Part shown: positions 57,919-64,000 of the stretch, piece by piece | Numbering within the stretch: the stretch's first letter is position 1 | Layout: each line of letters starts with the position of its first letter | Source: Richelia sinica FACHB-800 | GTDB lineage: Bacteria; Cyanobacteriota; Cyanobacteriia; Cyanobacteriales; Nostocaceae | Reading direction: 5' to 3' | Assembly (NCBI RefSeq): GCF_014698825.1 | Contig: NZ_JACJTT010000009.1 | Coordinates: 93,590-157,589, forward strand | Length of the DNA: 64,000 nucleotides | Position numbers and translations under genes: made by a program | The notes under the pieces: model-generated | Seen by the model: the letters and a program-made list of their open reading frames with translations, nothing else | The model's database searches: none | Told to the model about the DNA's origin: nothing

Positions 57919-60141
57919 TTATCTGTACTCTTTCTCTCTGTAACGATTGTAATAGTAGTTGTACCCACTCATTTGAGTTTTATCTCCATTTACTACTATT
58001 CCTAAGAGATTCAGTGGCTTCATTGAGGAAATTTTCAAACTTTCCTCAACCTGCATCAAAGCTGATTTATCTGTTTTATCCATCCTCACCACTAAGACAA
58101 GACCATCAGTTTGCGGGGTAAGTACGCGCACATCAGCCAATCCCATCATTGGTGGAGCATCATAAATCACTAAATCGAAATGTTGATGAAAATGGGCCAT
58201 CAACTGCTTCATCTTGTCTGATGACAATAACCTAGCTGGATCTGGTGGTGTGGGGCCAGAAGTAATAATAGATAATTCTGGCATAGCAGGAAATTGCTGG
58301 ATCACTTGCTCCATTGGTATGTGATTAGAGATTAAATTACTTAATCCCCAGAAGTTATTCAAATCTGATAAAGTGTGTAATTGGGGGCGGCGCAAATCAG
58401 CATCTACTAGTAAAACTTTTTTCCCCATTGCTGTGGCAATTTGAGCCAAATGGAAAGCTACTGTACTTTTTCCATCTCCTGGCATTGCAGAAGAAATAAC
58501 TAAAGACTGAATTGGTTTATCGGTATTGAGTAATTGCAAGTTGCTATAGAGAAGTTGCAAAGACTCCCAAAATTGTCCTTGTCCATAATAGCCATGGTGT
58601 TCAGAACGATTTGGGAACAAATTAGATAACTTACCTATCCCTGCGTATACAGGTGTTCCTGTTAATATATTCTCAGTTTTTCTGGTTTCTAAAGTTAATA
58701 AATTTCCTGTAGACAGGCTTTTATCAAACGGTAAAACACCCAATAAAGGCAGTTTAATTTTATCTTTAATGTCTTCCAAAGTATGATATGTATTATCTAA
58801 TTTCTCCATCAATAAAGCAGCACCAATACCTAATAAAAAGCTCGAAACTAACCCTAGCAGTAAGTTTCTTTGAATATTTGGAGATATAGGCGTATCTGGC
58901 AAAGTAGCAGCTTTGATTAATTCCCAAGGCAATTCTGTTTGAGCAGTTTCTATTTGTAGTGTTTCACGAGTCGTTAAAAATCTATTCAAGCTATCAGTAG
59001 CAATTTGTAAATCTCGCTGCAATTCATTATATTTCCTAGCCAAAACTGGTAATTGCTCTACTCTTTGCTGTAATTCTTGTTCCGCTTGGGCTAAGGACTG
59101 ACTTTGTACATCTAAATTTCTTAATGCTGTGTGTGCTTCTGCGAATTTTATATCTATAACTCGCTTGGCTTCTTGTTGTAATAATGGCAACAAGTTTTGC
59201 CTTTTTTCCTCTAGCATTTGGATGGTTGGGTTATCTGGTTGGAAACGAGCTAATTCGCCAGATATCTGAGCTTCTAATTGACGCTGTTGAGAGATTAATT
59301 GCTGATATGTGGGAGCATTATTGAGAGCAGCTAATTCTCCTTGGGTTCCTTTTAAACTGACAAAATTAGCACGAGCAGCAGCTAATTGTTGATTGATATT
59401 CAATCTTTGCTCTGCCAATCTTTGCATTTGTTGATTAACTACTTGAGCCTGAGTTTCAGGATTAATAAACCCATATTTTTGACGGAAGTTTTGTAATTCT
59501 TTTTGCATTTGCAGTACCCTATTTTTAATATCTGGTAACTGCTTATCAACAAATTGTACTCCTTGACGTAACTTAGTTTGCCGCTTTTCTAAACTATAGT
59601 TGAGGTAAAATTTGGAAATTTCATCTAATACAACTTTAATTTTTTGGGCGTTGTTACTTTTATATCGAACTTCTATAACTTTTGTCGTACCAACACGATT
59701 AATAGTTAAGTCTTGAAGCAAAGAATTGTAATTAATATCTGAATAATAGCTTTGTAATTTTTTAACTACACTTCCCAATAGCTCAGGACTTTTAAGTACC
59801 TGAATTTGGCTTTCATAATCTAGACTTGGTTTAGCGATATTTGCATCTATTTGTGTGAGTTTACCCAAGCTATTATCATCATTGACAGGTTCAACTAAAA
59901 GTTGAAAATTCCCTTGATATACTGACTCCTGCTGAAATGTAGAGTAAGCAAAAGCACCATTAACAGCCACACCCAACCCAGAAATTACTAAGACGCGCCG
60001 TTTGAGAACTCCTAATATTTGACGAAAATCACCATCACCATTTTTAGCTTCAAACCCTATAAAAGGAGCAAGTGTAGCCGCAGGGGGCACAGTAATTGTT
60101 TTGCTGTTGGCAAGGGGGGTGATAGTAGAGTGATTATCCAT
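57919..60141 (-). CDS. Exopolysaccharide chain-length regulator with tyrosine autokinase (Wzc/CpsD type)
   Basis: 740 residues from the ATG at 60141. The Wzz-like half has two membrane helices (near VISGLGVAVNGAFAYSTF and LLLGLVSSFLLGIGAALL) with a long coiled coil between them. The cytoplasmic kinase has Walker A MPGDGKST, Walker A' VLLVDADLRRPQ and Walker B VIYDAPPMMG. It ends in a Tyr cluster (GYNYYYNRYREKEYR), the autophosphorylation site of BY-kinases. It controls polymerisation and export of surface polysaccharide. The frame runs 37 codons further upstream without support. Divergent from the glycosyltransferase gene. Confidence 0.94.
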   Translation of the reverse strand: MDNHSTITPLANSKTITVPPAATLAPFIGFEAKNGDGDFRQILGVLKRRVLVISGLGVAVNGAFAYSTFQQESVYQGNFQLLVEPVNDDNSLGKLTQIDANIAKPSLDYESQIQVLKSPELLGSVVKKLQSYYSDINYNSLLQDLTINRVGTTKVIEVRYKSNNAQKIKVVLDEISKFYLNYSLEKRQTKLRQGVQFVDKQLPDIKNRVLQMQKELQNFRQKYGFINPETQAQVVNQQMQRLAEQRLNINQQLAAARANFVSLKGTQGELAALNNAPTYQQLISQQRQLEAQISGELARFQPDNPTIQMLEEKRQNLLPLLQQEAKRVIDIKFAEAHTALRNLDVQSQSLAQAEQELQQRVEQLPVLARKYNELQRDLQIATDSLNRFLTTRETLQIETAQTELPWELIKAATLPDTPISPNIQRNLLLGLVSSFLLGIGAALLMEKLDNTYHTLEDIKDKIKLPLLGVLPFDKSLSTGNLLTLETRKTENILTGTPVYAGIGKLSNLFPNRSEHHGYYGQGQFWESLQLLYSNLQLLNTDKPIQSLVISSAMPGDGKSTVAFHLAQIATAMGKKVLLVDADLRRPQLHTLSDLNNFWGLSNLISNHIPMEQVIQQFPAMPELSIITSGPTPPDPARLLSSDKMKQLMAHFHQHFDLVIYDAPPMMGLADVRVLTPQTDGLVLVVRMDKTDKSALMQVEESLKISSMKPLNLLGIVVNGDKTQMSGYNYYYNRYREKEYR

Positions 60142-60252
60142 AGATGTAATTATCTGACTCAGTAAGTAATTTATGCTCAGTAACTTTATCGCCTTAACTT
60201 TGTAAAAGTTAATTATTTTTAATACAACATACTTGATACCAATCTGGCACAA

Positions 60253-60748
60253 AATTTATAAAAAACTACTATTTGTAGTAGATACTTGCTATATATATAA
60301 CAGGTAAATTTCTACTTCGTCAGGAGTTGTGACAATCGTGTTTTACAAAAGTATATTGAATCAGTGTTTGTCTATTATCCATGGTTGTATTTGCTGAGGC
60401 TAAAAAGTTAAAACTCTGTATCTTAACCTTGGTAATTTCTGAATTGATTAGATTTTCTTACTCTATGACCTCAGAAGTATGGGGGGTGACACCTAGTTGA
60501 CGTTATTTTAGGACTCAGAGTTTCCTAGTAAGGGTTTTTTGCAAAAAGGTAAGATTCTAGACATGAATATATGTTACTCTTTCCGGATCAAGTATTTACC
60601 CTGTTGTCATTTAGAGTGTAAGTGTTGAATAGTCAAATACTGATGAGGTTCAAAATCAAGTTCAACTATCAGGACAAACTATTTCCTGGGAGGATTGCTG
60701 TTCATCACACACCTATCTCTATAAATCTTTTTATGGGACTATATACTC
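60253..60748. other. Divergent promoter region of the exopolysaccharide genes
   Basis: About 500 bases (600 from the chosen start of the kinase gene). No gene; a 39-codon frame at 60380 has no ribosome site. I see no clear operator or terminator. Confidence 0.4.
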
Positions 60749-62185
60749 ATGGCATTCAGTGAATGGCCCAAAAAATTAACCAAGTCACCAACCCCAACAT
60801 CTCAAAAGCAACAGTTGATGAAACAGGAGCACTCAGATTTGCTCTTTCCTGACATACCAACCACAGGAATATATCAAGCTCCCAAAGATCAAAACCCTCA
60901 GGATTCTGAGTTAGCATCTGTAAATCAATATTACTTGCTAGAAAACGAAAATAAATGGTATAGTAAATTACTAAAATTATCGGTTATTACTGAATTTTTC
61001 CCTCCAGACTATGCTGCCACAGGACAGTTAATCGAAGAATTAGTTAAGCAATTAGAGCAACAAGGAACCAAAATAGAGGTTTTTACAGGACAACCAGGGT
61101 ATGCTTTTGCTACTGAGAAAGCACCTGTTGTTGAACAATTAGGGCGATTAAGAATTCAACGCTCCCGTTCTACTCAACTGTGGTCGGGTAGGATTAGAGG
61201 CAAAGCTGCCAATGGTGTTTTATTTACATTGCGGGCTTTTCTACATATTGTCAAAAATTGTCAGCGTCACAACGTTTTTTTACTAACATCAGCACCACCT
61301 TTTTTAACTATTGCTGGATATCTAGCGCATCTTTGCTTTAAAGTTACCTATGTATGTTTAATTTATGATCTCTATCCAGATATTGCGATCGCACTAGGTG
61401 TGGTATCCAAACATCATTGGTTAGCAAAACTCTGGTTAGGACTCAACAAAAGAATTTGGCGCAGAGCCAAAGGCATTATTGTTTTGAGTCCTACCATGAA
61501 AGAGCGGATAGTATCCCACTGTCCAGAGGTTGCTGACAAGGTGTCTGTAATTCATAGTTGGGGTGACCCAGACTTAATTGTACCCATTGCCAAACAAGAC
61601 AACTGGTTTGCTCAAAAACATCATCTTGTTAAGAAATTTACAGTTTTGTATTCTGGAAATATGGGCAGGTGTCATGATATGGACACCATTATAGAAACTG
61701 CCCAACAACTCCAAGACGAGCCTATTCAATTCGTTTGCATAGGAGGTGGTGCGAAAAGAGATAGTGTGATTCAATCAGTCAAAGAATTAGGACTGAGTAA
61801 CTTCCTGTTTCTACCCTATCAAGACAAAAAAGTCTTGCCTTACTCTCTCACAGCCTGCGACTTATCGCTAGTGAGTGTAGAGCCAGGAATGGACAATTTA
61901 GTAGCTCCCAGTAAACTTTATCCAGCCTTAGCGGCTGGTAGACCGGTGGCAGTAATTTGTTCAGAATCTTCATATTTAAAACAGTTAATTACTGAAGGTC
62001 AGTGTGGTACCACCGTTAGTAATGGCGACAGTAAAGCCTTAGCTGATTTTATTCGCTTACTCCAGAGCGATCGCCAATTAGCCAAACGGATGGGTAATGC
62101 CTCCCGCCAATATTTGCAGTCTCACTTTACACCTGAACTTATAGCTAAAGAATATCTGAAAGTATTACATCAGGCTATTTCATAG
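60749..62185 (+). CDS. Family 4 glycosyltransferase (WbuB-like)
   Basis: 478 residues, GT-B fold. After a 70-residue disordered leader the domain begins LLKLSVITEFFPPDYAATGQL, the usual start of WbuB-type enzymes. The C-terminal nucleotide-sugar half has VLYSGNMGRCHDMDTIIE, FVCIGGGAKRDSV, LVSVEPGMDNLVAPSKLYPALAAG and the catalytic-site Glu-rich block. No membrane anchor is obvious. It is first of a plus-strand run with the four-Cys gene and the dehydratase-like gene. Confidence 0.92.
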   Translation: MAFSEWPKKLTKSPTPTSQKQQLMKQEHSDLLFPDIPTTGIYQAPKDQNPQDSELASVNQYYLLENENKWYSKLLKLSVITEFFPPDYAATGQLIEELVKQLEQQGTKIEVFTGQPGYAFATEKAPVVEQLGRLRIQRSRSTQLWSGRIRGKAANGVLFTLRAFLHIVKNCQRHNVFLLTSAPPFLTIAGYLAHLCFKVTYVCLIYDLYPDIAIALGVVSKHHWLAKLWLGLNKRIWRRAKGIIVLSPTMKERIVSHCPEVADKVSVIHSWGDPDLIVPIAKQDNWFAQKHHLVKKFTVLYSGNMGRCHDMDTIIETAQQLQDEPIQFVCIGGGAKRDSVIQSVKELGLSNFLFLPYQDKKVLPYSLTACDLSLVSVEPGMDNLVAPSKLYPALAAGRPVAVICSESSYLKQLITEGQCGTTVSNGDSKALADFIRLLQSDRQLAKRMGNASRQYLQSHFTPELIAKEYLKVLHQAIS

Positions 62186-62362
62186 AGGCTATAACTCCCA
62201 TAGTCTAATTTTTGATTCATGTGCTACTATGCACTCCTAGTTCAAGAAACTGAACTACTCAAACTTAATAACTCACTCATATGGGGAGTTGGGCTTTGAT
62301 GGTCTTTGGATCTCAGCCCCTCCCACGCAACCTTCTGAGAATGTATGTTGTATCTACTAATG

Positions 62363-62370
62363 TTAGGAGG
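62363..62370 (+). promoter_or_regulatory. Ribosome binding site deciding a GTG start
   Basis: TTAGGAGG (62363-62370) lies 5 bases before the GTG at 62376, a near-perfect anti-16S match. It selects this frame over the overlapping frame that opens at 62281. Confidence 0.75.
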
Positions 62371-62375
62371 CCGAA

Positions 62376-62801
62376 GTGCAGAGAAGGTGTGACCGAAATC
62401 GGAATCGTTCTAAACGTAGAGCCATCTATTGTCCGATACATGGCTGCTATCTCGACAGTGTTAGCCCTAAATACCCGCTTTTTGCCGAACGTCCTAGACA
62501 GTTACAACAGCGAGGCATTCCCAGAAGAGAAGCACTGATGTTAGTAGCAGCCAAAACAGCGATTCCTTTAGGGGGTGAGTGGCTAGAAGCTTTTTGGTGT
62601 CAACATTGCCAAGAAAAAAAATGGTATCATGTCCGCAAACATAAATCCAGTTATGAAATTTCAGTTGCACCTATAGAACTTTGGCAGCAAGCCACTGGTG
62701 TATTGCATCCACATATGAGTCCAGCTATCAGTGAATTCACAATCAGACATTCACGCATGACAAACAACAAAAGTCTTAAAGACTTTCGCGTTATTACTTA
62801 A
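62376..62801 (+). CDS. Small four-Cys zinc-ribbon-like protein in the exopolysaccharide locus
   Basis: 141 residues, starting at a GTG with an excellent ribosome site. A basic N-terminus (QRRCDRNRNRSKRR) is followed by YCPIHGCYLDS (C19, C24) and, about 50 residues on, FWCQHCQEKKWYHVRKH (C75, C78). The two pairs look like one zinc-ribbon. No catalytic motif. It sits between the glycosyltransferase and the dehydratase-like gene, 38 bases before the latter. I believe relatives occur in other Nostocales next to polysaccharide genes, but this is from memory. Confidence 0.75.
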   Translation: MQRRCDRNRNRSKRRAIYCPIHGCYLDSVSPKYPLFAERPRQLQQRGIPRREALMLVAAKTAIPLGGEWLEAFWCQHCQEKKWYHVRKHKSSYEISVAPIELWQQATGVLHPHMSPAISEFTIRHSRMTNNKSLKDFRVIT

Positions 62802-62839
62802 ATCTTAAATATATTTTCTAACAAGAGCAACCCTAACCC

Positions 62840-63808
62840 ATGAAAAAAGCTCTAATTTGCGGCATATCAGGTCAAGATGGAGCTTATTTAGCACAGTTAC
62901 TTCTCAGTCAAGGTTACAGTGTCTGTGGAACTTCACGGGATGCCCAGATGTCTGCTTTCCGCAACTTAGTTTATTTGGGTATCAAAGACCAAGTAAAGTT
63001 AGAGTCAATGGCTTTGACTGACTTCCGCAGCGTCTTGCAGATATTAACTAAAATCCAACCAGACGAAATTTACAACCTAGCAGGCCAAAGTTCCGTTGGA
63101 CTGTCCTTTGAACAACCAGTAGAGACCCTAGAAAGTGTAGCCACTGGCACACTCAATTTATTAGAAGCCATCCGCTTTTTAGGATTACCTATTAAACTTT
63201 ACAATGCTGGTTCCAGCGAATGTTTTGGCGATACTGGAGGGATAGGTGCCACAGAAACAACACCATTTCGTCCCAGAAGCCCCTATGCTGTAGCTAAAGC
63301 AGCAGCTTTTTGGGAAGTGGCTAATTACCGGGAAGCCTATGGTTTATTTGCCTGTTCAGGTATTTTATTTAATCATGAATCTCCCCTGAGACCAGAAAGG
63401 TTTGTTACACAAAAAATCGTAGCCGCTGCTTGTCGTATAGCTCAGGGTACTAAAGAAAAATTATATTTAGGCAATATTCAAATTCAGCGTGACTGGGGTT
63501 GGGCCCCTGAATACGTTGAAGCAATGTATTTAATGTTGCAACAAAAACAGCCTGATGATTATGTAATCGCTACTGGAACTAGTAGTTCTTTGGAAGAGTT
63601 TGTAGCATCTGCATTTGCGTCTCTCAATTTAGATTGGCAAAACCATGTAGTTGTTGATCAAAGTCTATTCAGACCTACGGATTTAGCAGTGGGTAAAGGT
63701 AATCCAGCTAAAGCCAAACAGCAGCTAGGATGGGCAGCTAAGTATAAGATGCAAGATGTAGTCAAAATGATGGTTGCAGCTAGGTTAGAGAATATTTCAG
63801 GTAAATAA
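62840..63808 (+). CDS. GDP-mannose 4,6-dehydratase-like NAD(P)-dependent sugar epimerase/dehydratase
   Basis: 322 residues, short-chain dehydrogenase fold. The nucleotide-binding ICGISGQDGAYLAQLLL matches the GMD signature, then IYNLAGQSSVGLSFEQP, the active-site SSECFG, and YAVAK with the Tyr-x3-Lys pair. FNHESPLRPERFVTQKI and the C-terminal LGWAAKYKMQDVV are also typical. It should make GDP-4-keto-6-deoxymannose, the precursor of fucose, rhamnose or related sugars. It is shorter than E. coli Gmd (about 373), so a close relative such as an RmD-type reductase is possible. Confidence 0.88.
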   Translation: MKKALICGISGQDGAYLAQLLLSQGYSVCGTSRDAQMSAFRNLVYLGIKDQVKLESMALTDFRSVLQILTKIQPDEIYNLAGQSSVGLSFEQPVETLESVATGTLNLLEAIRFLGLPIKLYNAGSSECFGDTGGIGATETTPFRPRSPYAVAKAAAFWEVANYREAYGLFACSGILFNHESPLRPERFVTQKIVAAACRIAQGTKEKLYLGNIQIQRDWGWAPEYVEAMYLMLQQKQPDDYVIATGTSSSLEEFVASAFASLNLDWQNHVVVDQSLFRPTDLAVGKGNPAKAKQQLGWAAKYKMQDVVKMMVAARLENISGK

Positions 63809-63826
63809 GTTACATAGATAAAATTT

Positions 63827-63854
63827 GTAGAGACGTTATATACAACGTCTCTAC
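63827..63854. repeat. GTAGAGACGTT palindromic repeat
   Basis: GTAGAGACGTT (63827-63837) and AACGTCTCTAC (63844-63854), a perfect 11-bp stem with a 6-nt loop. A very common interspersed repeat of Nostocales, just after the dehydratase-like gene. Confidence 0.75.
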
Positions 63855-63961
63855 CTGGATTTACTCAAGAAGCAACTGATTACAGCACTTTGTGCGACTA
63901 AGTGGTAGAGTAACAACAGTGAGAAAAATAGTTTTGAAGTTGCTCAGAGGAGCATAAAAGT

Positions 63962-64000
63962 ATGCCAATTTTTAAGAGTATTTCGATAGCAAAGATATTC
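63962..64000 (+). CDS. Start of a further gene, cut by the window edge
   Basis: ATG at 63962 with GAGGAG nine bases upstream. Thirteen codons are visible (MPIFKSISIAKIF), too few to name. The position suggests it continues the exopolysaccharide locus. Confidence 0.5.
   Translation, partial: MPIFKSISIAKIF

Noticed and set aside
60380..60500. 39-codon frame in the exopolysaccharide promoter region
   Set aside because: No ribosome site and no convincing composition.
62281..62538. 85-codon frame overlapping the four-Cys gene
   Set aside because: No ribosome site. The overlapping frame has a strong one and conserved-looking Cys pairs.
1..64000. CRISPR array, prophage, insertion sequence or defence island
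   Set aside because: No regular spacer array, integrase, transposase, phage structural gene or recognisable defence gene was seen anywhere in the window.

Overview
The window comes from a filamentous, very probably heterocyst-forming cyanobacterium (order Nostocales). The evidence is a tRNA-Leu(UAA) gene split by a group I intron, cp12, ndhL, a Cph1-type phytochrome with its Rcp1-type regulator, a Tic20-family gene, many HIP1-type GCGATCGC octamers inside genes, and Nostocales-style palindromic repeats between genes. A gene at 41445 matches the place and build I recall for patN, a heterocyst-pattern gene. I cannot fix the genus. I see no prophage, transposase, CRISPR array or rRNA. Nearly everything is chromosomal housekeeping or conserved cyanobacterial sequence.

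Layout. 1-5 kb: a 1514-residue RTX calcium-binding protein with its own strong terminator. 5-9 kb: a PBP4-type peptidase, a TerB-like acidic protein and a DUF697-type GTPase, all on the minus strand. 9.3-11.4 kb: ccdA-ccs1, for c-type cytochrome assembly. 11.9-17.8 kb: a CDF cation transporter, guaA, cbiD, two conserved cyanobacterial genes and cp12. 18-21.2 kb: a FIST sensor protein, a metallophosphoesterase and trmB. 21.2-22.4 kb: a 1.1-kb gap with hairpins and two doubtful small ORFs. 22.4-24.8 kb: two tandem membrane acyltransferases. 24.8-28.8 kb: a light-signalling cluster, cphA-rcpA followed by a REC-histidine kinase hybrid. 29.3-33.9 kb: a PMT-family glycosyltransferase, a GNAT acetyltransferase and ppsA. 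34-38.4 kb: a gap with a candidate small RNA, a pair of small lipoproteins, a flippase-like membrane protein and an unrecognised helical protein. 38.9-39.3 kb: the split tRNA-Leu gene. 39.7-42.1 kb: ndhL, a DUF3007 gene, trpA and patN. 42.3-48.6 kb: a Ser/Thr kinase, a hypothetical gene, mgtE and a family 2 glycosyltransferase. 48.7-57.8 kb: argG, a DedA protein, a STAS protein, a coiled-coil protein, rpsF, a FAH-fold enzyme, Tic20, a four-Cys small protein, glyA and cinA. 57.9-64 kb: an exopolysaccharide locus with a Wzc-like tyrosine autokinase, a family 4 glycosyltransferase, a four-Cys small protein and a GDP-mannose-dehydratase-like enzyme, running into another gene at the window edge.

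How the parts work together. ccdA and ccs1 act in one pathway. cphA and rcpA overlap and form a photoreceptor-response regulator pair, and the hybrid kinase beside them may extend that relay. The last 6 kb reads as surface-polysaccharide synthesis and export. Several starts were moved from the longest reading frame because a Shine-Dalgarno site or family length decides them (rcpA, mgtE, glyA, cinA, rpsF, Tic20, the Wzc-like gene).

I found no clearly new multi-gene system. The best leads are non-coding or small: a structured stretch at about 34.36-34.70 kb ending in an orphan plus-strand terminator, a foldable element at 54.85-54.92 kb upstream of glyA, competing hairpins between glyA and cinA, the four-Cys protein inside the exopolysaccharide locus, and the EExxH N-terminal domain of the RTX protein.
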